Shown: positions 46,077 to 57,517 of the stretch, in pieces
Layout: each line of letters starts with the position of its first letter
Position numbering within the stretch: the first letter of the stretch is position 1
Source of the DNA: Carnegiea gigantea
Lineage: Eukaryota > Streptophyta > Magnoliopsida > Caryophyllales > Cactaceae
Assembly (NCBI GenBank): GCA_029747015.1
Contig: JAKOGI010000572.1
Span: forward strand, 236,501-300,500
Direction of reading: 5' to 3'
DNA: 64,000 bases
The notes under the pieces: generated by a model
The model's database searches: none
What the model was told of the DNA's origin: nothing
The model's input: only the letters and a program-made list of their open reading frames with translations
Position numbers and translations under genes: made by a program

Positions 46077-46319
46077 TAACGAGTTTTCAAGTTAAACTGT
46101 CTGTCAGAGAGTTCTTCGATCCCTATATGTGTTCAATAGAAAAGGAAAACTGGTTAAGTCATAATTGTCAATGCAGGAGTCGCCCTGGCGCTTCATATTT
46201 GATAGATTCTTTTTCATAAACTAAGTATTCATTTGCAATCAGTTCAAATAAAAAAAGGTTTTGGGGCCAAAAAGATTAAGAACTTTTCAATTCCCCATGT
46301 GACTGAAGAATTTCTTTTT

Positions 46320-46691
46320 TCATTGTAGGATAATTGCATTTTGCTTTATTAAAACTTTCACTGTAATATTTGCACAGTTTTTCTCCTTCTTTGATTTTGA
46401 GTACCCATTCCAGTGCTCATTCCTACCATCTGTCTCAACAATTAAATCATCTCCTTCATTAAGTAAATTAAGAACAAGATGATTTTTACACACCTTCTTG
46501 AAGTTTTGAACGATCTTTGTATCATTAGTAGCCCATGTCCAACTTACTTCTTTCTTGAGTTTCTGCAGCAATGGTTTTCTTAGTTTAGCTAAATCTTTAA
46601 TGAAATCAAAAGCATATGTAAGGCATCTAAGAAACCTTTCTAATTGCTTTCTATCTTCAATTTTTTTAGGAAAATTTTCTATTTTGTCCAA
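46320..46691 (-). pseudogene. Viral RNase H region
   Basis: 123-codon open piece. It begins in the RT connection region (RKQLERFLRCLTYAFDFI) and holds the first RNase H motif, IVETDG, followed by a WNGY stretch. The caulimovirid pattern is IxETDAS with a Trp-Gly segment. The frame closes before the remaining RNase H motifs. Confidence 0.82.
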
Positions 46692-47634
46692 ATTATGCTT
46701 TTGAAAGATTATTTGTCCATCCTTTACCTCTAGACCTAAAAACTTAATTTCTTATTCAGCATAATTGCACTTGTTCTTATCAAGTATAATGCCATGATCA
46801 ATGCATCTTTAGGTGATAGCTAAGACATCATTTTTGTGTTATTCTATGATCTTTGAAAAAACAAGGATATCATCGATGTAGACTAAACAATAATAATTAA
46901 AATCTTTAAAGATATTATCCATTTTTCTTTGAAATATTTGAAGTACATTTTTAAGACCAAATGGCATTACTATCCATTCATAATGTTCTTATGGGACATT
47001 AAATGCAGTTAAAGGAATACTTTTCTCATCTATTTTATCTGCCAATAACCGCTTTTGCAATCCATTTTTGAGAATCAAGAAGTTCCTTGAATTCTATTAA
47101 AAAGGACTGTTTTGTTAGGAATATAACAACCATCAAAGACAATATTGCCATTAATCTTTTAGAATTGATTACCATTCTTACTTTTTTTCTTTTTTCTTCT
47201 GCATGATTTTTTATCATGAAAGCGGTATTGGTGTGAGGACTCTTATTGTTTCTGTTCAATCCTTTGTCCAAAAGTTCTTTGATTTATTTATCAAATTCCT
47301 AGATATCTTGGTGTGCATACACCATTTGTTTGACTCGAATAATAGTATTGGGATTTAATAAAGTAATTTTTGTAAATATCTTATCCTTATCCCAAAGTTT
47401 TAGTGGATTATCAGAGTAGAGTTCTTTGCATAATTTTTCTTATTGTTCAACAATCTATTCTTTAATAAATAATTCAGGTAATAAGATTATCAATGCTATC
47501 TCACATTGTGCTGGTATTACCTTCTTTTCACATTGATTGCATGTAAACTCAATTTTCTGATGAGTATAAGTCTTACTTAATTTTTCAATAGGAACTGAGT
47601 GATCATTAATTGTGAATATTATCTGGTTTATGGT
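46692..47634 (-). pseudogene. Viral reverse transcriptase region
   Basis: Catalytic YIDD (encoded at 46869-46880) within CLVYIDDILVFSK is clear, and a primer-proximal RT block with KVRMVIN is visible in 47035-47271. Stops and frame changes occur throughout. The motif context (VYIDDILVFS) fits Caulimoviridae or Ty3-type RT; the neighbours favour Caulimoviridae. Confidence 0.82.
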
Positions 47635-47994
47635 CTATGTGCATAGAGAATATAATCTTTGATTATTTTCAATAATCATATCATGAGAGGGTTGATCAGT
47701 AACCCATAGAACTGATATAATGCATTGAACTCCTCCTAATTCTATGAATAACCCTTCTACAGTTTCATTGTGGCTTATTATACTATTATCAACTATCCGT
47801 ACTTGTAAAGAATTTTTAACTCTTTTCCACATAAATTCGGGAAATAACGTTCTCTTTTCAAAGCATATGGAACAACCACTATTAATATAAGCACACAACT
47901 CATAGTTATTATATCTCTGTAAGCATACTTTTATTGGGATATAAATATTATTAGGATTTATATTAGTAGCTTCATAACGTATTTTCAAAGTCAT
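47635..47994 (-). pseudogene. Viral aspartic protease region
   Basis: 119-codon open piece directly upstream of RT. The active-site triplet reads N-S-G (AYINSGCSI) where the family has D-S/T-G, so the catalytic Asp is lost. The retropepsin-like flanks (IKVCLQRYNNYELCAY and a downstream hydrophobic segment) are kept. Confidence 0.75.
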
Positions 47995-48099
47995 ATTTTT
48001 GACTAATTCATCCTGATAGATTAATTCACTGATAGTTCTCGTTTTGTACCCAATGACTTTCTATCTAAACTCATAAGTCGATCCACACTAATTCTGACA

Positions 48100-49140
48100 G
48101 ATTCAAAACTCATTCTACTTATTTCACTAGTCATACTGGTTACGTCATCTTCTTTAAGCTCTTCTTTACCTGATGAAGATCTTTCTCCCTAATCTGATCT
48201 TATATTCATGATTTTTAATAATAGGGGTTTAATGGTGATTTTACCCTCCTTATCAATTTTTTATTATATTTTTCTTATTGATCTTTATAGGGTTGATAAA
48301 GCTAGATATTCATGAACGATCAATTTTTATCTCCTGAAAATTGGACTTAATCCTCTAGATCTTTCGCATAGGGGTGAGATTTTCAATTTTTTCTGCTTCT
48401 ATAATTGTTACCTTAGTCTTTGGATCTATAGTTTATCTAATTTGTAGATAATTTTCTAAAATATTCTTAACGGATATCCTCCTATTTTCATATCTATTTT
48501 AGCTGTTTTTATCTTAAGAGATAGGAAATTTTTAGCAAACTCATCCTTTAAACTCACATAATATCCAGAACGATAATTAAATCCTATCCATCCATTGCAT
48601 AGATTAGTCTTAATCTCTGTGACAATTTAATTATTAAATTTGGTATGCCTAAAATCATAGAGTAAAGCGTAAATATCAATATCTTTACCATAATATTATG
48701 ATGGAGTGATTTAAATTTGGACACTTCCGACATGGATGTACCTATACTTTCTATCTTTGTTATAAATAAGGATATTTTTCCAATTAATTAGATTAACTTC
48801 CCCAACGTCATACTTATAATCCTTTATCTTTAGATCTCCTTTCCTCATTTCACATACGTATTTGTTTTTTAATTGAAAAATAAATTTTTTATAGATCATA
48901 TCTTTTTGAATTATGGAAAGAACCAAATCTTCTTTCACTTCCTCATGATCATTGTCTATAACAGACTCTTCTCCTTGAAGATCGTCAAGGCGGACAGAGC
49001 TACTCATCATCATATGACTTGTTTCTTCATAATCACTTTCTTCATATTCATTGTCCAATATAATTTCAACAATCCCTTTATCGTTACTTAGGGTTAGGTC
49101 TAATGCCTCATCTTCACCAAGTTCAACTAATATAGGCTAC
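48100..49140 (-). pseudogene. Viral movement protein (30K type) region
   Basis: The longest open piece is 48711-49058. The conserved 30K-family entry motif RYIHVGSVQI is at its end, and the downstream frames continue with further family-like blocks (for example LCNGWIGFNYRSG near 48560-48610), separated by stops. Movement proteins enlarge plasmodesmata for cell-to-cell spread. Location after the coat region and before the protease is informative for classification. Confidence 0.75.
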
Positions 49141-49178
49141 CTAAAGTTTCAATAAGTTTGTTATTCTTTATATTTTTG

Positions 49179-50240
49179 TATTCATTAACATAATATCCTA
49201 TTTTTCCACACGCCTAGCATTTGTAGTTGTTTTCCCTTGTAGGGCAATAAGCAACTTTCCTAAAAAATCTGCGTTTTTTAGGACTTGATTTGTTATAATA
49301 TTTCTTCTATATTTTTCTCCTCTTTACTTGCTAAAGCTCTTTTTTTTATAAATTTTTTTTTTCTTCTCTTTTCAGGATCTTTTCGTCATTGATGAGATGA
49401 ATCTCAGTAAGTTAGGAATTGCTTCTTAGTCTTTTTGCTTTTGAAGATCAAGATACTAATTATTAACTCATTTTCCTAAATAAGAAATTCTTGAACCAAG
49501 GATGTCAACATCTGTTTGTTCAAGCTATGTCATATATTTTTCATTAATTGTAGAATTTATCGGATATGATAATTTATCATAGAACATACCAAAACTAGTT
49601 TCATTATGCCCAATTTTGTAATAATATTGATTGAATTTAGCAATATAATTTTTTAGGTATCTCATATCGCATAAATCTATGTTGTCAATCTTTCGTTGTC
49701 ATTCTCTTGCTGTTTTTTCAGAATCAAGTTTAGCTCTGATGAATTCGGTATCGATTTCTTTGCATAGATTTTTGAATATAGCAGCTGGTCTTTCTATCAT
49801 TCTTAATGTATTTTTACCATCTTCACTTGATGACTCATACCAGTCAGTTACGATGTCAGAAAAACTATGTTCGATATAGTTCCAAAAATTAGCAACAGTC
49901 CATGTAGTATTTAGGTTTAAGACACTATTTATTCCTCTTTTTCAGTACTCAAATATTTTTTCTCTATTTCAAACTCCATCAATGTTTAAGATATATTCTA
50001 TTTGGCTAATTGGGGTAAGTCCAATCTTTAATAGTCATGGTTTTTCATAGGATAAACCCAAGAAGAAAAATTACTTGTACGTCATGCTAGAACGTACCTA
50101 AGTTTTAAGAAATGAGTATTTCTTCTAGAAAGTTCACCTAATTTTTCAGATTTAGGAACGACATTGATAACTAGATTGGTCTCTATTTCATATAAGTCGA
50201 TCTCTTCCCCAATCTCATTGATCTTATTTTTAGCAGTCAT
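49179..50240 (-). pseudogene. Viral coat protein region with degenerate zinc knuckle
   Basis: Starts at an ATG at 50240 with several in-frame stops later. Long readable blocks occur (WTVANFWNYIEHSFSD, YLKNYIAKFNQYYYKIGHNE) of the kind seen in caulimovirid capsid proteins. A basic Lys-rich stretch leads into a CCHC-like knuckle at 49179-49219 in which the first spacer holds a stop and the His and last Cys are Tyr. Confidence 0.75.
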
Positions 50241-50277
50241 TTTTCATATTTCTTATTCAGTTTTCTCCTAATTTCTT

Positions 50278-50578
50278 CTAATGGTAATACATCGAGATTT
50301 TTAATTTAATCAGATTCATCTGCTGATATATTTTCTCTTCTAATTGAACATTATCAGTCTCTTCATTATCATCAGATAATAAGTCATGCTTATCACTAAT
50401 TGCGCCTATGATTTTGTTTAATTTTTCTATATTTTGTTCTCTTTCGAACATGTTTTGTAGTTCTTTAAGAGTAAATAGCTTATACTCTATCTTCTTGTTC
50501 TTTTTCTGCTTTTTCAGCTGATTTTTCCCCTGATTTTTCTCCAACTTCTTTTTGAATTTTTATCTCATGCAAAGAAAA
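50278..50578 (-). pseudogene. Second small viral ORF, charged coiled-coil-like
   Basis: A Lys/Glu-rich region read in two overlapping frames; the open part 50278-50544 has 88 codons with a heptad-like stretch (LFTLKELQNMFEREQNIE). It could correspond to a virion-associated or N-terminal acidic protein of related viruses. The assignment is uncertain. Confidence 0.45.
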
Positions 50579-50868
50579 AGGCATCTTATTTTTTGATTTC
50601 TGGAAAGAACATTTATGCTAAAAAGGAGTACAATACTGGACGTAGATTTTTCACAATGTTTAACTTCGTTAATAAGAGAAAGATAAACTATAGTTAACTG
50701 ATTCTTAAACTACTTCACTTCACTGTTAATTTTAGATAATTCTATTTTTAATTCTAAAACTATACCAGTGAAATAGCTTAATTGAGGTGCTAGTAAAGTA
50801 ATTCCGTCCGATGAGTGAACAATATGTAAATAATTAGGATCAGGACAAGCAAGTGAAGATTCAATCAT
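50569..50868 (-). pseudogene. First small viral ORF
   Basis: An ATG at 50868, about 70 bp after the primer site, opens a 52-codon frame (stop at 50710-50712); the same frame continues open to about 50570. It is not in the ORF list because of its size. Position suggests the extra upstream ORF seen in solendovirus-like genomes; function unknown. Confidence 0.4.
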
Positions 50869-50936
50869 TAATCTCAATTAAATACATTAATTAGTTATTA
50901 ATTAGCTTAATTATCTTGATTATTTTTGATTATGTG

Positions 50937-50948
50937 GCTGTAATACCA
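50937..50948 (-). other. tRNA-Met-like primer binding site of the pararetrovirus
   Basis: On the minus strand TGGTATTACAGC, which matches TGGTATCAGAGC at 10 of 12 positions and starts with the obligatory TGG. It lies upstream of the first viral ORF, the expected place for the minus-strand primer site and genome origin in Caulimoviridae. Confidence 0.6.
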
Positions 50949-51511
50949 GATGAAAGAGGACTACGAATACTACTTAATGGGAGGAAATGCACATGCACAG
51001 AAATAAAATTTTCGAAAGTAAGTTTTTAAATATTAGGATTAAGTTGCAAATTTTAAAAATTCAGGGACTTAAAAAAAAACAGAGGATACATAAAATTAAA
51101 TTACATAAACGCCCAGGTACTAAAATATTAATTCGAAAAACTCAGGGTTAAAAAAATAAATAGCAAAAACATGAAGATACCCAAACGTGATTATCCCGGT
51201 ATTAAAGGCCTGCACTTCTACTAGTTGTTCGCTTTTGCAAAGAAATCGTACATAATCGATTGATGAAAAAGAAGTCTCAAACAAAAGAATCCTGACATGA
51301 ACTTGAAATTCACCATTTTGGCAACAGACAAATACATCAACAGAGAATCTCACATAATAAAAGGGCAAGACTGCCACAAGCCTTAATACGGTCCTCTGCA
51401 TATTGAAATTAGGAACACATGAAACCTCTTGAAGCAAGGTGACAAACATACAATGATTTCAGACCTCTAAATCCATATGCAACAAAATACCGTGCACATT
51501 ATATTAGACCC

Positions 51512-51517
51512 TTTATT
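51512..51517 (-). terminator. Polyadenylation signal of the FLOE-type gene
   Basis: AATAAA on the minus strand, 84 bases past the stop codon. It is the first canonical signal in the 3' flank. Confidence 0.55.
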
Positions 51518-51600
51518 ATAAACACGAGGTAGGAAATCCAACTGCATTTGCTAATAGATGCAGTTGCACTAGACGGAGATTTAAATACGTACTACTCTCA

Positions 51601-52785
51601 TTACCATCCTCCCCTCTGAGAACTTCCCGAAGAATGCCCATTCAGCCTGTCAAGCACAGCATTGAAATCCACAGGCTGCCCACTGTCTTCCAGCCTCTGG
51701 ATCACACCCACAACATGATCACCCCGGTAACCCATGCTCACCAGCTTATCAATCAGCTCGTTGTAAGGATGATTTCGAACAAATTGTTGGGGACCAGGAT
51801 TCCGGATCATAAGACCACTGCTGCTTGGAGGAGGCGGGATTGGATTTGATGGAGGATAGCCACCCTGAGAGTAATGGTGCGGCGGGAGAGGGTGATGTGG
51901 TCGGGATCCCTCATTCTCATATAACACGTAAGTCCCTCCAGAAGAAATTGGTGGGTGAGATCCAGGAGGTGCGTATCCATCAGCTGGCTGAGATGGGAAA
52001 CCGCCCTTCAGATGTGGTGGGGGAGCCTGAGTCTGAGGCTGAATGGGTCTGCCAGCCCCTCCATACCCATATGGCATGGCCTCTGCACGACTCACTCCTG
52101 GCTGCGCCATTCCTTGAAATGGCACCTGCATTGGCATGCTGCCTGCCATCGTCTCTGGAGGAGGTGGATTTGCAGGTTGACCAGCCATGTATGGCGAATA
52201 CACGCTAGATTGGGGACCAGGAGCTCTTAGCTGATTCTGTGGTGGCATTGATGATGGCTGTGGTGGTTGCATTGGTGATGGCTGTGGCAGCTGCATAGGC
52301 TGACTGGCTTGTTGGGGGCCTTGGGGCCACTGCTGTTGATACTGGGAGAATTGTTGGCTTTGTGGAGTTTGACTCATTTGAGGTTGTGCTTGTTGTGGAC
52401 CTTGTGGAGCTCGATATTGAGCATCAGCCGGAAGATAAGAAGGCTGAGATTGAGTTTGAGGATTTGGTAGCTGATTGGAAGGTAAATAATAAGATGGAAG
52501 CTGATTTTGTGATGGAGGTGGTTGCGGAGGAGCGACAGGCTGCTGCTGCTGTATGGCAGCATGAGAAGGTTGTGGAGCCAGTTGACTGGGAAGTGCTAGA
52601 GCCAGTTGAGTATTTGGTGAGTCGGATACATCATCAGTTTTTTTGGAGTCAGAGGCAGAGACAGCAGCTTTCTCTTCGTGACTACCAGATGAGGACTCTT
52701 TCTGAGCTAGTTGGAGCTTCGCAAGTTCCTTTTGGGCTTCTGCCAATTCTTGTTTGTCCCGAAGTATCTGGACTGACCTATGCAC
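51601..52785 (-). CDS. FLOE: FLOE-type gene, exon 3
   Basis: Starts with GTG, a Val codon (VHRSVQILRDKQEL), after acceptor AAATTTTAG; it is not an independent start. Encodes the end of the coiled coil, the Gln/Pro/Ser-rich region and the C-terminal domain, then stops at 51601-51603. Confidence 0.95.
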   Translation of the reverse strand: MHRSVQILRDKQELAEAQKELAKLQLAQKESSSGSHEEKAAVSASDSKKTDDVSDSPNTQLALALPSQLAPQPSHAAIQQQQPVAPPQPPPSQNQLPSYYLPSNQLPNPQTQSQPSYLPADAQYRAPQGPQQAQPQMSQTPQSQQFSQYQQQWPQGPQQASQPMQLPQPSPMQPPQPSSMPPQNQLRAPGPQSSVYSPYMAGQPANPPPPETMAGSMPMQVPFQGMAQPGVSRAEAMPYGYGGAGRPIQPQTQAPPPHLKGGFPSQPADGYAPPGSHPPISSGGTYVLYENEGSRPHHPLPPHHYSQGGYPPSNPIPPPPSSSGLMIRNPGPQQFVRNHPYNELIDKLVSMGYRGDHVVGVIQRLEDSGQPVDFNAVLDRLNGHSSGSSQRGGW

Positions 52786-55700
52786 CTAAAATTTAAACCA
52801 CAAAAAAAGAATTACTCTTAAAAACTAAACAGAGATGACGAATATGAAGACAGCTGAGGGAAAAACCACACGGACATTTGCACCAAAGCCCAGAATACTT
52901 TTTAACTTGCAGTACCCGTTGTGACAATCCAGAGAACATCAGCAACAGCTAAACTTGCGTCTAGTGAATAAGACAGAAGCATTGACTATATAATGAAAAA
53001 AAGACACATTGGATAAGCATATTATGAAACAGCAACTTGGGGGGAGGGGTCCTACAATCTTCCCGCAAAAAAAAAAAGCCCTCTTAAGGCAAACATCATT
53101 CAGACATCTAAGCCAAAGATTATATTTCCCAGCATGAATGTGGCATCAATACTAAGAAAATATCATGAAATATGCAGGATATACACGAATACTGCAATAC
53201 TTATGACTGCATTACAAAGGGAGAAACTAAAGCTAGCAAGTTTTGGATATAGTCCCACGGTATCTTTAGTTGGTCAATGCATCATGTATATAACAAGAAT
53301 TCCGATCTCACAATAGACCAGGAGATAGGGCAACCTGAGCACTCAAATTCTTAGGACTGACGGGCAGAAAGAACATGTGACAAGCCCGAATTGTGTATTT
53401 GATAATATTAAACACATGACGTAAAGATTCATGTCATTAAGACAAGCAAAGGAAATAAGTTACTTCTTGAAGGTGTTTCTCCAGAGATTTCAGCTTCAAA
53501 TCTGCTTCTCCATGGTCACGTACCAAATCAGATCGCATTTCCCCAATTGATTTGTCAAGGTTGTAGCAATACAACTCCAATTGTGACAGACGTGAACTAA
53601 TTCCCTCCAAAAAACGCATGAGATTGTCAGCATACTTTTTCATGGTCCTTTCAACAGTAGATATAACTTCTTGATTCAATGATTCCTCTGGCTGGCTGTA
53701 GACATTAGTGGTAGGAAACACTGACCGAGAAATTCTGCTTTTCTGGAAATCCTGTTAACAATTGAGTAACAACATGCGTTAATCATCATAATGGAACACT
53801 ATATTGCTTAGATTAAGGGCAGGAGGACAGCAAAGAAACACTGCATTATGATAGGCAGACTCATGATCTACACCGAACCTCATTAGCAATGAAAGAAAAT
53901 ATTGCAGATGACAAAAATTGACCAGTTGATGCTGAACATCTCAAAAAGCAAAGCTGCTAAAGCAACACTACACTAGGATAGCCAGATACATGATCTACAT
54001 TGAACATCATTGACAAAGAAAGAAGATATTGCAAATGTCAAAAATAGACTGGTTGATCCTTGAACATCTCCAGGAACAAGCTGATCCCTCCTTTTTTTGG
54101 GGGGGGGGGGGGGGGGTGTACAGTTGGCTGCTAACAGTCGTCAACCAGTTGAAACATTGCTTATTCTTTACACTGCACACACTGTAATGGTCATCTTGAC
54201 ATCTCAAGACAGAGAAGTCATTGTCCCATCCCTCAATCAAACGTAGTTACTACAAATCCAAATTCTAATTCAAGTCACTTCTTAATAGGAAGAAGACTAC
54301 GAACCGACAGCACCGCAATCCTGATTCATACCCGCACTTCAGCGTAGAATCTCTATTATGATTGCCTTCTTTAAGGATCGAACTCGCATTCCAGGAAAAA
54401 TACATACATAAAGGCATATGAATTCATGAATCAATTTTGTAGAATAGCAAAAACTTCAACCTATGTGCTGCCAGATGGCAGATGCCAGCCTCCAGCTGCC
54501 AGTTGAAAGATGGACATCGCAGCTAGATTTCACATATCAACCATCAGAAACTGGCAGCTCACAGAGTTGGGGCTTCAAGTTAGCTCCAAGTCATTCATAT
54601 TTTTTGTAAACATTATATGTTGATCACTTGATAGTAATCAAGACGTTAATCAACAACATTATCTTATTATTCTCCAAAGCACTAGATTCACAGTCAAATA
54701 ATGGATGGAATTGGCAATGGTGCTACTGTTTCTTTTGAAATGGCAACACAATACATTAGCTTGCAAGTTCCAACTTCAAAATTAAGCAAACAGTGCTCTC
54801 TACAGACCTTTACAGAAATTCCATGACAATTGAAAAAAAAAAGATTTTACAATGTTGTGGCTGGATTTGAAAAGAACAATCCTCTCTATGGCCAGAAATG
54901 TCTGTCTGCAAAGATACTGCTGCATACATCTGGATCTTCCCAAACACGACGAAAGCGGTGACCCACATAGGGAGGAGTTGTTATTGTCTAAAAATCACGG
55001 ACACCTTTCATGACTTCACGTATCCGTGTCCGACATGTGTAGGACAACCCCACTCTTCGGACACTCTCGAAAGCATACAAAACATATAGACAACATGAAG
55101 AAATTAGGTTATATTATTGATAGTTGTAGACTCCACATACTTGAACAATTTGGTAGTGTTCTCATCCAACCATGACCCTCTCAAGGATAAAGACATGAAA
55201 AAAATTACAAAAACATAGATAGTAGAACAAATATTTTCTAACGACTATGTGGCCGATACACGTGTCACATCCCACTTTTCTGAAAAATCACATGTTTGCG
55301 TGTCGGTGTCGTGTCGTACCCATGTTACGTATCGGTGTCCGTTCTTCTTAGGTTACTCTCATACTTCCTCCGTCCCATAATTTTTGTCTCTTCTCCGTTT
55401 TTTTGCAAGTCCTAAAATCAAATCTCTCTTCACTATGATTGATATAGAAATGTTCTATCTCTTCTAAAAACAATACAAAACACAATATTAAATGACATTA
55501 CCTTAGAAATTTATATTATTTTGGGAGGACAAAAATTATGGGAAGGAGGGAGTCTTTAAAAAGAAGAATGTTTGCGCTATTCAAGGATTAATGCTGAAAC
55601 AATAAATAATTCCTAGTAAAACATCTTACACAAAGGTGAAACAATAAATATTGATCACAATAGTATAAAAGGTTTCCCACTATGTGTCCATTATAGGAGT

Positions 55701-57207
55701 CAGTTACAGTTGTAAACATCTTACACAATAGTAGAAATGCTGAAACAATAAATAATTCTCAAGGATACACTTAATTTACTGGCTAAATTGCATGCACTCA
55801 TAGATCAATTTTTTTTACAGAAAAGGTTTCCAAATAGTCAATCAACACAAATGGCTATGGGACATGACCAATGAACACCTCTAGGTAATCCACCAAGTTA
55901 CTTGTGCTCAAGGATACAACACAAATATTGATCAACAAGACAGGACATCTATAGCCTTGAAAAAAGGCAGGAAAAGAGGTATAAAAGTAATGTGAAACTC
56001 TCACACAGAAACCTTGCTATTCAATCATTCTCTAGAAATATTATCCATTTCTCAACAGGAGCTAGAACCTCAATACTACACAATTCCCAGCAGAAACAAT
56101 GAGGTTTACCCGGAGAATAATTCCCCAGCAATAAAAACTGATAAAAGCCTAACCACAAATGTGAGAAGAAATCACCACTGACAGAACTGCTGGACACATT
56201 CAGAACTGGGCATAGGAAAAACTTTCATTCAATATCCGCATTTCAATGTTCAAGGAATGGGCGCCGAGATAAATTCAAGAGCTTAATGTCAAACTTATCT
56301 TCCCTCTCCACCAGTAAAACAGCCTTGTAATCCTAGTCCACCGTCAAAGTCTACATCCTTACGCTTCAACAATTAAATCTTCATCCACCAATCTCTGTAA
56401 AACCCACCTAGCTGTTATAATTTCACCCGAGGATCGACACAAAGAAAAGCACTTGCCATTTTTTGGTAATTTGGGACAACCCAAAAAAGCATATACTGTA
56501 AAAAGGCTCCATTCTTGTCCCCACATTCAATCCCTCAATTCTTTATTTTTTACACCGAGCAATTCCTGAAAAAAAATTTCCTATTTTTGATGTCATAGCA
56601 GAATGCTACCTCGCCCAAAAATCAAAATAATATTCGTTAATCCATAGAGTCGCCATCAAGGAGAAACCCTACAGATACTCGCACCCAAGTGAGCTATAAA
56701 GAATCGCCAAATGGAATATCTTCGACTCTTATCTTGAAAAGAACTGAAAAGCTCATCGGCAATTCAATTTCCACCCCCGCTGAAAGCACGAGTCACATCT
56801 CAAGAACAAGATTCCATCATCTAATATTTCCACGACCTAATACGCATAGCAACACACGGAATTTGGACATATACTCCAAACTCAAGATTAGAGCTGTCTA
56901 CAGCAATATCAACGAATCAAACAGCTGAAGCAGCTTCTTAATTGCGAAACTAATCGCATTCAGACCTCATAGGTCAAAATCGCCAAAAATGAAAGATTAG
57001 AAACCCTGAGAATCAAAACACATCAATCCTTAGGGTTCAAAAATATGAAATACACGATACCTTGCTGGAGTTAGTTCCGATCGACGGATCGGAGTGATTA
57101 GCACTCTCCTGGTTGCCATAGTCTTCGTAAGAGCAAAGAATATCGTCGGAAGCAAAATCGAACCCCTTCGAACCCGAATTGGGTCGACCCGAGGATCCGG
57201 AAGCCAT
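51601..57207 (-). CDS. FLOE: DUF1421 / FLOE-type prion-like protein (three exons)
   Basis: Exon 1 57207-57061 (49 codons), exon 2 53751-53464 (96), exon 3 52785-51601 (394 and stop). All junctions are GT-AG and phase 0, giving 539 residues. The N-terminus MASGSSGR and FASDDILCSYEDYGN are hallmarks of the plant DUF1421 family (Arabidopsis FLOE1-3). Residues about 72-175 form a coiled coil (TVERTMKKYADNLMRFLEG, QLELYCYNLDKS). Residues 205-480 are disordered and rich in Gln, Pro and Ser. The last 57 residues are the conserved UBA-like C-terminal domain (NELIDKLVSMGYRGDHVV) ending in RGGW. FLOE1 forms water-dependent condensates that control seed germination; this protein looks closer to FLOE2/FLOE3, so its exact role is inferred. 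Intron 1 is 3.3 kb and contains MITEs. No break was seen. Confidence 0.93.
53464..53751 (-). CDS. FLOE: FLOE-type gene, exon 2
   Basis: 96 codons from DFQKSRISRSVFPT to the coiled coil KLKSLEKHLQE. Acceptor is TTAACAG before 53751; donor GTAACT after 53464. Confidence 0.93.
54099..54116 (+). repeat. Poly-G run of 18 bases in intron 1
   Basis: TTTTTTT followed by 18 G. On the transcribed (minus) strand it reads as poly-C then poly-A. Prone to length polymorphism. Confidence 0.8.
54996..55343. mobile_element. Possible small DNA transposon with CGGACACC boxes
   Basis: CACGGACACC at 54996 and the inverse GGTGTCCG at 55334-55341 bracket text rich in CGTGTC, CCGTGTCCGACA and similar. Known plant repeats look like this, but the terminal match is only 8-9 bp and no target duplication was found. 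Confidence 0.35.
55364..55551. mobile_element. Stowaway-like MITE in intron 1
   Basis: Terminal inverted repeats CTTCCTCCGTCCCATAATTT and, on the other strand, CTCCCTCCTTCCCATAATTT extend about 25 bp with two mismatches, with the Stowaway signature CTCCCTCCGT. TA flanks the left end; the right flank has lost it. Length 188 bp. Confidence 0.85.
57061..57207 (-). CDS. FLOE: FLOE-type gene, coding part of exon 1
   Basis: ATG at 57207; 49 codons with the Asp/Ser-containing N-terminal segment. Donor GTATCG follows the last base at 57061. The start is chosen because it gives the family's conserved N-terminus MASGSSGR, with leader sequence and no earlier in-frame ATG that fits. Confidence 0.9.
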
Positions 57208-57517
57208 CGGAGAGACAGAAAGAGTGGAACAGGGGAGATGAGGAACAGAAGACGAAGAAGAGCCAGAAATTGTTGACGGATTTGGTTAGGGTTTGCAGAA
57301 GTGCCGAAAAGGCAGAAGAAGGTAGGAGATTGCTTGGCTTGGCAGCATAAAAGAGGATCACGTTTAAGCACTTTCAATAAGATAAACCAGTTTGGAATTT
57401 AATAAGGCGTTGGAGATAACAAAGACAGATCGAAGGGGCGTCAGGTCAAGAGATAATGACGTTTAGGACGGCGACAAGCTGTGTTTTGTTTTGTACATAG
57501 AGTAGTTGATTACTTGA
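57208..57517 (-). other. 5' flank of the FLOE-type gene
   Basis: Presumed 5' leader and proximal promoter. CT-rich text on the minus strand (57208-57270) is typical of plant leaders. No certain TATA box. Confidence 0.4.

Larger units (their letters stand above)
44957..50958 (-). mobile_element. Endogenous pararetrovirus (Caulimoviridae), decayed, cavemovirus/solendovirus-like order
   Basis: About 6 kb of integrated viral sequence on the minus strand. In viral order it holds a tRNA-Met-like primer site (50937-50948), two small ORFs, a coat-protein region with degenerate zinc knuckle, a 30K-type movement-protein region, protease, reverse transcriptase with YIDD, RNase H, and a last ORF in the inclusion-body/transactivator position. 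Coat before movement protein is the arrangement known from cavemoviruses and solendoviruses, unlike caulimoviruses. Every region has stops or frameshifts and the protease lacks its catalytic Asp, so it is a fossil. The right end lies about 640 bp downstream of the FLOE-type gene stop codon. The left end is not defined. Confidence 0.85.
53752..57060 (-). other. Intron 1 of the FLOE-type gene (3.3 kb) with MITE insertions
   Basis: No exon-like sequence was found inside. Contents include an 18-base G run after seven T (54099-54116), a region with inverted CGGACACC boxes (about 54997-55341), and a Stowaway-like MITE (55364-55551). Confidence 0.8.

Noticed and set aside
51825..52796. Plus-strand ORFs of 91-144 codons opposite exon 3 of the FLOE-type gene
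   Set aside because: Antisense shadows of a GC-richer coding exon; the minus-strand frame has clear family homology.
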